Positions 21,101 to 29,983 of a DNA stretch of 64,000 nt are shown in pieces. The DNA is from Naumovozyma dairenensis CBS 421 (lineage: Eukaryota; Ascomycota; Saccharomycetes; Saccharomycetales; Saccharomycetaceae): the NCBI RefSeq assembly GCF_000227115.2, contig NC_016486.1:434001-498000 (forward strand), given 5' to 3'. The position numbers and the translations under genes were made by a program. The notes under the pieces are model-generated. The model did no database searches. It saw nothing but the letters and a program-made list of their open reading frames with translations, and had not been told where the DNA came from. Numbering within the stretch: position 1 is the stretch's first letter; each line of letters begins with the position of its first letter.

Positions 21101-23842
21101 CTAATCAGAATCGCCGGCTAACTGACCGACCCATTCCCAACATTTCATAATTTCACCTTGTAATTCTGTATGGTAAGTGAGTACATTCGGATTTTGCTCT
21201 ATTTTCTGCTTTATTTCCTTCCATACGTAGTTCTTGTAGTCAGCGTCTGATATATCATTCAATAGCTTGGATTTAATAGTTAACACGTTGACGAATGGTG
21301 ATTCTATTTGTTCCCGTTTATTAACTTTTAACTCCTGTATGGCTATTTTTATTAAATTTCTAATATAACTTTGTTCTTTTAGACGTCTTGTCCATTCATT
21401 CTTTGCTACTTTAATGGTTATAAACAGTAGGATCAAAAATGCCACTGAATACAGTGCTTCTTCGAGCTTCGGTAAAATTTCGATTTTTGGGAGACTGCAG
21501 GTCACTCTGACGTACTTTTTAGAATGGGATCTGAATTGCGTTACAATCTCAGTGTTAGAAGTTGAGTTTGTTGGAAGGGAGCCATTACTATAGGGATGAA
21601 TGTAATGCCATTCTATATCCTTACTATTTTTCAACTTGGCTTTTACTCGGACCCACAATTCTGAGTATTGTTCCTTATTAATCCATGGAGATCTATAGGA
21701 CATAAATTCATTATATAGCTCTCCTTCATTCATACCGCTTAATCCGTTATCGGCGCTATTACCACATTCGAGGTGAGCATTTTGATGATGTAGGACAGAA
21801 AGCAATTCAGATGTGATTTGATTGAGCTCTTTACTTTTTTCTGTTTCAATTGGTTCGCATGAAGGTGGTAAGGGTATCAATCCATATAAACTGAGAAGGG
21901 AAGAAAACGCTGAAGTCTCATAATGTGGGATGCATTCAGTTGCTAAATTGGAATGACAAATGGCATTTGCCGGGCATGGTAAACATTTCGGTTTGAATGG
22001 AGAAAGTATCGTGTCTAGACATGAAAAGAAGGGAGATTCTATTGACAAAGAAAGTATAGATTGAACTGATTCATGGCCACAATAACCAACTAGTATTCTT
22101 TCTTCACGATACCATAACGCAAACACGATCGGTATGGCAAATAACAGAAAATGAAATATCTTTAATAAAACATATAGGGTCATTGGCAGAAATTGTAATA
22201 ACAGCTTTAGGTTTGTACGATTGTAATTCCTCCGCAAGAAGACAGCGATGCGGTTCCTTCTTCTTGTGGAATTCAAGGTATTGTTTTTATATTTCTTCTT
22301 GTGCTTTTCGTGTCTTTTATCTTTCAGTGAATTACTTGTTGCAGTAACAGTTTCATTGCTTTTACTCGAAACATATCCTGGTTGAATATTATTTTCATTA
22401 ACAATTTCTAATAAATCATTCTCAATTGGTTTAAGTAAGTCATTCTTCTCGACCTCATCATTGTTTTTCGCATTCACTTCGTTTAAGTATGAGGACAATA
22501 CCTGTCCATTGGCTGCTGGTTCAATATTATTAGGTTTGATTTCTTCAAATTCTTCGATCTCTTCAGGCTCTTCAGGGTTTTCAAGTTTTTCATATTTTTT
22601 AGTTTCTTTGAGCCCTTCGAGTTCTTCGAGTTCTTCTTCGACCTTCGCTCCTGTTTCAGTAGCATTTGCATGTTCATCAGGAGCTTCTCCGATATCCGTA
22701 GGTTCAATGGTTTCTATTTCTTCAAGTTTTTCTATGTGTTCTAACTTCTGTGATTGGTTGTGAGCTTCGCAAGTTTCCACGCTGCTCTTGGATGCACACT
22801 GATTTGGTGGAGATAAATTGTTAGCGAACAATAAAGATTTCGTATCATGATCACTATGATAAGATACACTAGGGATTGAGAAGGACGTTGATGCAGATGC
22901 AAGAGTTTTTGAACTGTGAGAGCTTATTGATAAATCAACTGGTCCATTATCGTCATCTTCCTTGCTGAACGCATTGCCTAACTGATTAGCAAACTCTGGA
23001 GATATATTTACTAAAGCTAAATCGGGTGCAAGTCTTCTCCTGAACCTCGTATTTCGTTTACTAATTTCTGATCCTAGGTACACCGATTTATCTTCATTAT
23101 TACGTTCTAAATAATTCTGTGGGGAAATATTTTCAATTATTGATTTGCCGCTATCATTTTTATATTGTTCCAAATCTGTGGGGCCACCTTCGAACGATCC
23201 ACTTTTAGGTACATATTGAGAAAGTTGTGCCGTACTCAGTTTTTCCTCTTGAAGCTTTTGCTTGTAAGATGATGATGGTAAGTGTGATTCTTCGTTCTTG
23301 ATACTTTGATCGCCACAGTCGTTCGATGACGCAGGAGGGATATTTAGAGATTCGGAGTTCGAAATTGCGTCCTTTCCTGTCTCTGAACTACTTATGATCT
23401 GTACGTCACTCCTTGTTGGTGGGATATTTCCTCTTTCTCTGATATCTTTAAGTTTCTTTCTCTTTTTTCTTTCCGACTTCTCCCTGTCAGTTATATTTTT
23501 CTTTTTGTTTGATTTCAATTGAGGAGAACTCGAGTTTGCATCCTCCGTTTTAACATGTAGGTTTCTATTTTCATCTTCTTCTTCCTCCGTCGCAACAACG
23601 TTTCTTGTCCTCTTTTTCTGCTTCTTCTTCTTGATAGGGAGATCGGTAGCTTTAGGACTAGAAGATAATAGATCTTCCGTAGGTGTAGTATACTTTCCTA
23701 ACTTTGAATTGAATAACTTAATAAGTAAAGGTTTCCTAGCCTTCGATGGAAAATCGATATCATGTTCCACCAAGATTCGTTTCAGTTCTGCTACTTTCAA
23801 TGATTTGGGATCGACCCCTAGTTTTAGATAGTCTTGATCCAT
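21101..23842 (-). CDS. HEH2: Inner nuclear membrane LEM-like protein Heh2
   Basis: Heh2 is an inner-nuclear-membrane protein of the Man1/LEM family that binds nuclear pores and helps pore quality control. The 913-aa product starts with a helix-extension-helix domain (about residues 1-50, LKVAELKRILVEHDIDFP), then basic NLS-like clusters (KKKKQKKRTR at 71-80; KKKYK and RRRNR at 516-531), a long unstructured Ser/Glu-rich linker, transmembrane helix 1 (about 548-577), a Cys-containing luminal MSC domain, transmembrane helix 2 (about 797-813) and a C-terminal nuclear winged-helix part. Gene order fits HEH2 (YDR458C) better than its duplicate SRC1/HEH1. It is much longer than yeast Heh2 (663 aa), chiefly in the linker, which has a Glu-rich repeat region (404-436). 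No intron is needed. Confidence 0.9.
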   Translation of the reverse strand: MDQDYLKLGVDPKSLKVAELKRILVEHDIDFPSKARKPLLIKLFNSKLGKYTTPTEDLLSSSPKATDLPIKKKKQKKRTRNVVATEEEEDENRNLHVKTEDANSSSPQLKSNKKKNITDREKSERKKRKKLKDIRERGNIPPTRSDVQIISSSETGKDAISNSESLNIPPASSNDCGDQSIKNEESHLPSSSYKQKLQEEKLSTAQLSQYVPKSGSFEGGPTDLEQYKNDSGKSIIENISPQNYLERNNEDKSVYLGSEISKRNTRFRRRLAPDLALVNISPEFANQLGNAFSKEDDDNGPVDLSISSHSSKTLASASTSFSIPSVSYHSDHDTKSLLFANNLSPPNQCASKSSVETCEAHNQSQKLEHIEKLEEIETIEPTDIGEAPDEHANATETGAKVEEELEELEGLKETKKYEKLENPEEPEEIEEFEEIKPNNIEPAANGQVLSSYLNEVNAKNNDEVEKNDLLKPIENDLLEIVNENNIQPGYVSSKSNETVTATSNSLKDKRHEKHKKKYKNNTLNSTRRRNRIAVFLRRNYNRTNLKLLLQFLPMTLYVLLKIFHFLLFAIPIVFALWYREERILVGYCGHESVQSILSLSIESPFFSCLDTILSPFKPKCLPCPANAICHSNLATECIPHYETSAFSSLLSLYGLIPLPPSCEPIETEKSKELNQITSELLSVLHHQNAHLECGNSADNGLSGMNEGELYNEFMSYRSPWINKEQYSELWVRVKAKLKNSKDIEWHYIHPYSNGSLPTNSTSNTEIVTQFRSHSKKYVRVTCSLPKIEILPKLEEALYSVAFLILLFITIKVAKNEWTRRLKEQSYIRNLIKIAIQELKVNKREQIESPFVNVLTIKSKLLNDISDADYKNYVWKEIKQKIEQNPNVLTYHTELQGEIMKCWEWVGQLAGDSD

Positions 23843-24110
23843 TTCTTCCTTCTTTGTGCCAGTCGAAGTGAAAGTCCAAATACTTCTGAAGATATGTACT
23901 TTTGCTACACAATTATTCGCTGTGCTTCTAATACTATCAACTCCATTAGCTATTATGTACGTTCTTGTGTCTTGCTATCTTCGTTTGTTTGTTTTCGTCA
24001 AAATTCTTGAAAATTTCGGTGAGGCGCTTATTCCATTGATAGTAATAATAACAACAAAAACAAAAACATGGCAGACAAATGGTCTAGAATATAAGACAAC
24101 AGGCAGCTGT

Positions 24111-25331
24111 TCAAGATGGTTGTTCCCCTTGCGTTGATATTTGATCCCCATACGCCTGAAATCTTGTAACGTAGTTCCCCTCTGTAATCTGTTGTTGGAA
24201 GTTTTCAATTGTCTTCTCGCTCAGCTTTTCCCCATAGGCTCCAATTATCTTCTGGACACCATATCGATGTGATTCTTCAGCTAAACAACCTTCGAGATCT
24301 TGAATTCCTTGGTTCTCTCCTGCTTTCCTTATGGGAGACCCCCATGGTATAAACCATGTTATAATATTTTTCCCCAAAAATTCATTCAGGTTGGCTCTAG
24401 TAGTGTCCTTTTTCCAACATTGATTGAAGTCCGGAGTAGTCATTCCGAATACGTATCTGAATCGGTCATTTGAGTTGAAGTAACACAAATATTTATTATG
24501 TGTATCTAGATTCGAACTGATGTTTGTATTCTCATCTTTAGCACTTGCTCCTTCTGTCTTGTTAACTATTAATTCCAATTTTGACTTAATCTTCATCCCT
24601 CTTCCTTTTGATGCATGTTTGCTTGCTAATACCTCTAATGAGGTCTTATTATTGATCATATAATAAATATGTGTAACAAATAATGCACCAGTCATTAACC
24701 AAAAAATGCAACTAAGAATGATAATCACAATAATATTCCCATTCAATATCCTATCTTCGCCCTCATTAAAAGTAACAATTGATCTAATAAAAGCAGATAT
24801 TGATAACCAAATCCATGCCAATAACAAGTTATAATAAAACACATATTGAATGAAAAGTCGATAATTGTTCCTACCAATTACAGTCCCAATCCATGCACAA
24901 TAGTGATCAAATCTAAATATACAATAACCTAACTGTCTTGAATGATGAACTCTTTCCAATTTTAAGCTTTGACAATATGTACACCAAATTGGATACCCAT
25001 TGGGATCGCATTGATAGTATAATGGTGGTTTCGTTGATATGACTCGATTATTTGAATTAGTATTATCATTGAAAATCATATATGGTGGTACAGTAGGTTG
25101 TTTCAACGGTTGTTGCAACAGGATTATCTGTAACCACATTAAGAAAATCAGAAGAGATAAACAGCATTCTATGCACATGAATACAATTGCAGTGGCATGG
25201 CGATGCAATCGTTTGTATAGTTGGTCGTAACAAAATTTATGACAATAAGCCCATGTTCCATAGATTAAGATAGCAAATGTGGCCAACGGAAGTATATATT
25301 TAAACCATGATTTGTATAAATCAAACTGCAT
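24111..25331 (-). CDS. PFA5: DHHC-family palmitoyltransferase Pfa5
   Basis: Pfa5 is a membrane S-acyltransferase. The 406-aa product has two hydrophobic segments near the N-terminus (about 12-30 and 45-70), the Cys-rich domain CTYCQSLKLERVHHSRQLGYC with the catalytic tetrapeptide DHYC in FDHYCAWIGTVIGRNNYRLF, and two later membrane helices (about 165-190 and 200-225). DHYC in place of DHHC is normal for Pfa5 and the Akr proteins. The ATG at 25329-25331 puts the first helix at the right distance. It is the last gene of the YDR449-YDR459 block and lies on the same strand as HEH2, 268 bp downstream of the HEH2 start. Confidence 0.94.
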   Translation of the reverse strand: MQFDLYKSWFKYILPLATFAILIYGTWAYCHKFCYDQLYKRLHRHATAIVFMCIECCLSLLIFLMWLQIILLQQPLKQPTVPPYMIFNDNTNSNNRVISTKPPLYYQCDPNGYPIWCTYCQSLKLERVHHSRQLGYCIFRFDHYCAWIGTVIGRNNYRLFIQYVFYYNLLLAWIWLSISAFIRSIVTFNEGEDRILNGNIIVIIILSCIFWLMTGALFVTHIYYMINNKTSLEVLASKHASKGRGMKIKSKLELIVNKTEGASAKDENTNISSNLDTHNKYLCYFNSNDRFRYVFGMTTPDFNQCWKKDTTRANLNEFLGKNIITWFIPWGSPIRKAGENQGIQDLEGCLAEESHRYGVQKIIGAYGEKLSEKTIENFQQQITEGNYVTRFQAYGDQISTQGEQPS

Positions 25332-26000
25332 ACCTTGGGAAAGTACGTTAAATAGAGTTTTACCTTGTTACCAAGTGTCCCTTCGTGGCTGTTCCTGTCT
25401 ATCTTTGTAGTATTTATGACTGCTTATCTTGAAATAAAATAATCAATCTATTATTATTTACTACTGTAGGCTCCCCCTCAATTCAATGTTGAAAAACTTC
25501 AATATTGCTTCTTCAAAAAGTGAATCATAAGGGACAAAATGAATTATTTAAACTCAATGGGTATTCTACCAGTATTAGTTTGCCTTCCTTTGTTATGGGA
25601 AGTTAGTAGATTTAAAAACATCGTAATTTATTTACATTTCTTAATCGAAATTTATGAACCCCAAGTAGTGAGATGAGGCAAAAAAAGTAAAATCTAATAT
25701 TTACAAAAATTAATTCTTTCGGCAAGGACAACATATGCATTTTGATGTGATGAGATTTTGGTATCTTATCTTGTGGAGCAATATCGGATTTATATGTTTC
25801 AATCATTTATTAATAATATACAATGTTTTCTTCGTGGTTTTTTATATATTATATAATTAAAAGTGTATTTAAACTAATACCTAACATTCTTGCATTTCAT
25901 GTCCTTTATATAATTTCTCATTTGGACAGAAATATTATCTTCACATAAGAACCGGAGATATTCAGACGTAGTCGGATAAGCCTATTCTAATCATAAATTT

Positions 26001-26072
26001 TTCTAGAATATTCTACAACTTTTCTATTATTTTCTAGAATCATATTTCGTAATGTTCCATAGAGTTCCAGAA
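26001..26072. promoter_or_regulatory. Cluster of heat-shock-element-like sites
   Basis: TTCTAGAATATTC at 26001-26013 is a perfect three-unit heat shock element (TTCnnGAAnnTTC). TTCTAGAA recurs at 26032-26039 and TTCCAGAA at 26065-26072. Hsf1 binding is inferred from the consensus only. No protein gene stands next to the cluster: PFA5 starts 670 bp to the left and reads away, and the tRNA lies 420 bp to the right. Confidence 0.35.
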
Positions 26073-26487
26073 CTTATGTTCTATCTTGGATCTATTCTAT
26101 GACTAATCTTGCTCTTAATATTCTTATCCTATGCATCTATAGAATATTCGGTTCCAGCATGATGCATATCTGTTATATAGATTATTTAGGACAGGAGTAA
26201 ATCATTTTAACCTATAAAAAGCTAGCATTACATTGTATTAAAAACTGATATCGTAAAATGTGAACTAAAAAAAATATCAGAATACTGTGGCTGAAAATTA
26301 TATATTCTTTTTATCTACTCAAACTTACGACAAGTGAGAGATTAAAGTCACAACCATTTTACTAAGAGATATTAATATCAGCAACTCCAATTGGCCTGAT
26401 TAAGGTGATGTTTACCTTAAGAATTCCAGTAAACGTTTACTAAGTTCATTAATTGTGGTGACATTAATAAAAAGTTCCAAAAATTAA

Positions 26488-26569
26488 CGACAACTGCAGG
26501 ACTCGAACCTGCGCGGGCAAAGCCCAAAAGATTTCTAATCTTTCGCCTTAACCACTCGGCCAAGTTGCC
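26488..26569 (-). tRNA. tRNA-Ser (anticodon AGA)
   Basis: The reverse strand reads as a complete 82-nt class II tRNA: acceptor GGCAACT paired with AGTTGTC, A box TGGCCGAGTGG, anticodon loop TTAGAAA with AGA (plus-strand bases 26534-26536), a variable arm (TTGGGCTTTGCCCGC region) and B box GGTTCGAGTCC, discriminator G. It appears identical or nearly so to the S. cerevisiae tRNA-Ser(AGA). No intron. AGA is read as IGA and decodes UCU, UCC and UCA. It stands at the boundary between two synteny blocks, a common place for rearrangement in yeasts. Confidence 0.97.
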
Positions 26570-27176
26570 TTAATTATATGAATTTTGTAAAATATGATTT
26601 GGATATAGTTTTGAATCTTGATTTTCTGACGAGAAGACTATAAGACTCTTATGAAATGTATGTATTTTTTTTTTTTTTTTTTTGTAAATGTATGATTTTT
26701 TTTTTTGCTCTCCTCTTATATAGTATAAAATGATAACTAATAAAAGATATAAAGTAACGACTAAAATGTTTCTAATTCCAGCTCGACCCTTAGTCCTTTT
26801 ATATCTTTCAAAATATTTTATCTAATCGACTTGCCCGTCATAGTTAGCTTAGATAATCAACAGGCTTATTTAATCATACTTTCGTTCTGGAACATTTGAT
26901 AATTTGGGGATCATATTGTATCATAGACGTACTCCTTAATACTTGTGTTACTCCTTATGTTATTCTGTTTCATTGTAATGCACTGTGTTACTAAAATGGA
27001 GTAGGATAAAGATTGGATAGGACAATAATAGAATGGTAATAGAATGTGAATAGGGATAGGATAGAAATACAGGAGATAAAGTAAAGTTAGTAGTATCTTA
27101 CTTACATTAGCTCCTAATTAGTTTCTCCACATAATTACAGCTTATGATAATGATGATAAAGTAATAACTTGGTAAG

Positions 27177-27476
27177 TCAAATAAATTCTAGAAGTTCATA
27201 TAATATCTCGTTGAAGTCATGCATGCATAAAACAAAATTCGTAATCATGAACACCGCTCTCAAAGTCCTTTCGACTAGGTGCTCCGCAGGACACTCTAAA
27301 TACTTGTAGGTTTGATTAGGAGAGACTAATCCAGAACGCCTGAGTAAACACTCAGCAAAACCATACAACTTAACCGACCCAATACATAACTTTTGTACGC
27401 ATGGCCGGCCGAAACCGTAGACGTGGCTGCAATCAAAAACAATCTTAATAATAATAAGATAACACTTGCATGGCAT
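27177..27476 (-). CDS. Doubtful 99-codon ORF, unknown product
   Basis: The frame starts at ATG 27474-27476 and codes for a Cys-rich 99-aa protein with segments such as YGFGRPCVQKLCIGSVKLYG and LECPAEHLVERTLRAVF. Codon use looks plausible for a yeast gene, and the patch is richer in G+C than its surroundings, including an 8-bp GGCCGGCC palindrome near 27403. More coding-like fragments on the same strand but in other frames occur at 27750-27815 (MVVEIRLLISDSGLVKLDLK), so it may be the tail of a decayed gene. The same DNA can also form short hairpins. No family was recognised. Confidence 0.25.
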   Translation of the reverse strand: MPCKCYLIIIKIVFDCSHVYGFGRPCVQKLCIGSVKLYGFAECLLRRSGLVSPNQTYKYLECPAEHLVERTLRAVFMITNFVLCMHDFNEILYELLEFI

Positions 27477-28062
27477 TCGACTTAATTCAACAAACGATAT
27501 TCAATTATAATTCAATAAACGTTATACAGCTACAAACATGTATGGTGCATAACATAGTTCGGGTCATTACTTCGAACCTGGTGAACTTCATAATAATAAT
27601 TCTTGACTTGCTTTTCTAAAACGACTCATAACATCATGACAGTAATTACTCAAATAATAATAAATAAACATACTTCTTTGTGAAACTTTGGCATGGCGCC
27701 AACAGTTCGTAATCCTAATCGGATATCTTACAATTTTTAGTATTGTGAAATTACTACTTTAGGTCAAGCTTGACTAACCCGCTATCCGATATTAATAACC
27801 GAATTTCAACTACCATTGCATCTCGGTATACGAGTGCCGCACCATATAAAAAATGACAGACTTGAATACGTTTTAGAGACGTATAAATATCCAGTAAGAT
27901 GATCTTAATAAGATCCCAATACTATGCCCTTAGTAATTATATATGTTTATAATTATAAACTAAATAGGACAGAAGAATAACACTAATTGAACTAATTAGA
28001 TACTCACTTACTTAACAAGTCGCTTCCACTGCAAGTCATTATATTAAGTATTTAACTTTAGT

Positions 28063-28163
28063 ATCTCGCCACTGAAACCGCACTGATCCGAACTCTCAAT
28101 ACAACAGATTTAAATGTATTATGCTGCGGGGATCAGATCAGGGTAAAATTTCAGTGGCGATAT
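28063..28163. repeat. 101-bp element bounded by 15-bp inverted repeats
   Basis: The left arm ATCTCGCCACTGAAA (28063-28077) and the right arm TTTCAGTGGCGATAT (28149-28163) pair over 15 bp with one mismatch. The 71-bp interior carries a second inverted pair, CTGATCC (28083-28089) and GGATCAG (28129-28135). The whole could fold as a cruciform or as a stem-loop RNA. It lies in the gene desert about 500 bp from the 3' end of ERV46. Its role is unknown; see the findings for possibilities. Confidence 0.55.
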
Positions 28164-28666
28164 ACTTTTTATGAATACTCAATATGTTTGTTTGCAGTAG
28201 GACCAATATCGTAAGTATTCCAGTATCCAATTGAAATCAATCATTGTTAATTTCTTGTTTTCATATTTAGACCTATTATGGCGATTGATAATACAACAAA
28301 AAGACACTGAAAACCTACTCGGCCAACATAAAATGTTTTGGGAAATCCTGTTGATGATTGATATCTTGGTAATTTGTATATGTATAATCTCCATAAAATA
28401 CCGTCACCTACAGGGTGGTTTCAACTGTTCACAATTATCATTTGCCTATACTCCTTTTCCCTTGGTGTCTTCCTCCCGTTTTGTAATGACACTCTGATTT
28501 TAGACGGGTAATATGGAAATTGCAAGTATGTAAACTATATGAAAACGGTAGTGATATTGATAATATGAGCTAGTCTGATATTTTGTTTATTAATTTAGTA
28601 TTTTCAAATCTATATTCTTAATGTAATGTATGTACCAATGAAGGTTTTAAAAAGTTAATAGTCAGT

Positions 28667-29983
28667 TTATTTACTCTTTTTAGCTTTCAAAGTCTTTTGA
28701 GCCCTATAAAAGATTTTGTCGAAAACAGTCCCCACAGCTAAAACACTACCAATACTTGTGATACAATTCAATAGGAAACTTGACCAAGTTCTAAAATGAT
28801 GTTCTTTATTGATAACTTTTATTGGTGACATTTCAAAGAAGAAAAACAATCCTGGTATCCCACCTCTTGAATGGAATGTGGTTGGATGATCTTCATCTGT
28901 TCCACCTTGTATTGGTCTTGAATGATAAGTAGCACTGAATTGCGCAGTTTCTATTGAACTAATTTTCTCATCTAAAAATTCATATCTTGTTGGAACGATT
29001 TTAGTATAATAAGAAAATTGATGGAATGCAGGATTAAAATCTTTAACAATGACTTTTCTATCATCCAGTGGGTTTATTGAAAACTTCTTTCTATCGGAGT
29101 AATCTTTCAAATCATTCTTACCAACTTTATCGATTGATTTACCAAAACTTAGGTGATGAATGATATGATTAAAATTCATTTTTTTAACTTTATCATATAA
29201 TGAAGTATCATGACGATGAGTAGACCCCTTCGCTTTATAATTTGAGTATGATTTCCCTGGTGCGAAATGAATATTACCTTGAATTCGATTTAAAAGAGCT
29301 TGTCCTTTTATTCTACAACCTTCTTCTAAATGCTTATTAATTTTAGCTACGTATCCTTCATTTTCACATTGCTCAATTTGTGCACCATCAAAGAATGCCC
29401 AACCTGCATTCAAATAAGAATCTCTTACATCATTACAAGTTTGACAACAGATTTTTTGATCCTTTGATTTCGATTCATTTTCTGTTTGATCTTGAGAGCC
29501 ATAACACGAACCACAATAATCAGGGTCTTTAGCTAAAATCTCCTTTAACCTTTTTTCACCATTTTTAGTCAAATCATCTACACCAATCACCAAATCAGCA
29601 TCGGTATCGGCAACATTATTATCATTATCTAATGGGTTCCCTTGTGGATCCAGCCTAGTCTTGATGAAAGTAGAATCCAACAGATCCAATTGTAACTCAC
29701 CTGACTCATCCATAATATCCAAATTAATCAAATCACAAGAGATATTTGGGAATGAAATATCCAAGTTCAATTCTAATTTCAAATTTCTATCTCTATCCAC
29801 TACCAATTGTGGAGAAGTAATGACAGAATTAAATTGTGACCACTCATTCAACAGTAGATAGAGTGTTACTAGTATACATGATATGGTTATGATACCACCC
29901 GTATTTGTTCTTATACGAACTTCTTCTTCTGTCTTCGCAAAGGCATCGAAGGATAACAGTTTAGCCGATTTCTTTTTCAACAT
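28667..29983 (-). CDS. ERV46: ER-Golgi (COPII vesicle) protein Erv46
   Basis: Erv46 forms a complex with Erv41 that cycles between ER and Golgi and retrieves escaped ER residents. The 438-aa product has an N-terminal cytosolic tail (LLSFDAFAKTEEEVRIRT), a first transmembrane segment (about 29-47), a large luminal domain with paired cysteines (YCGSCYG, CCQTCNDV, EQCENEG), and a second transmembrane segment close to the C-terminus (LLNCITSIGSVLAVGTVF). It ends KKSK, a dilysine KKXX retrieval signal. It is slightly longer than the yeast protein (415 aa). It starts the block that matches YAL042W onward and is divergent from PTA1, as in S. cerevisiae, but 6 kb away in place of adjacent. Confidence 0.96.
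   Translation of the reverse strand: MLKKKSAKLLSFDAFAKTEEEVRIRTNTGGIITISCILVTLYLLLNEWSQFNSVITSPQLVVDRDRNLKLELNLDISFPNISCDLINLDIMDESGELQLDLLDSTFIKTRLDPQGNPLDNDNNVADTDADLVIGVDDLTKNGEKRLKEILAKDPDYCGSCYGSQDQTENESKSKDQKICCQTCNDVRDSYLNAGWAFFDGAQIEQCENEGYVAKINKHLEEGCRIKGQALLNRIQGNIHFAPGKSYSNYKAKGSTHRHDTSLYDKVKKMNFNHIIHHLSFGKSIDKVGKNDLKDYSDRKKFSINPLDDRKVIVKDFNPAFHQFSYYTKIVPTRYEFLDEKISSIETAQFSATYHSRPIQGGTDEDHPTTFHSRGGIPGLFFFFEMSPIKVINKEHHFRTWSSFLLNCITSIGSVLAVGTVFDKIFYRAQKTLKAKKSK

Larger units (their letters stand above)
25332..28666. other. Gene desert at the junction of two syntenic blocks
   Basis: More than 3.3 kb with only one certain gene, the tRNA-Ser at 26488-26569. Other content: a 45-codon ORF from ATG 25539 (MNYLNSMGILPVLVCLPLLW, no support), heat-shock-element-like sites at 26001-26072, A/T homopolymers at 26665-26706, a purine-rich stretch at 26990-27095, a 99-codon reverse ORF at 27177-27476 in a GC-richer patch, and an inverted-repeat element at 28063-28163. 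Gene order changes here from the YDR449-459 block to the YAL042-059 block. No intact transposon was recognised. Confidence 0.7.

Noticed and set aside
21101..23842. Alternative splicing as in SRC1 within this LEM-family gene
   Set aside because: The frame is continuous through both membrane segments and no splice-site pair is needed; gene order indicates HEH2, the unspliced paralogue.
27553..27580. GGTTCGAA on the reverse strand as a tRNA B box
   Set aside because: No cloverleaf can be drawn around it and no A box is upstream.
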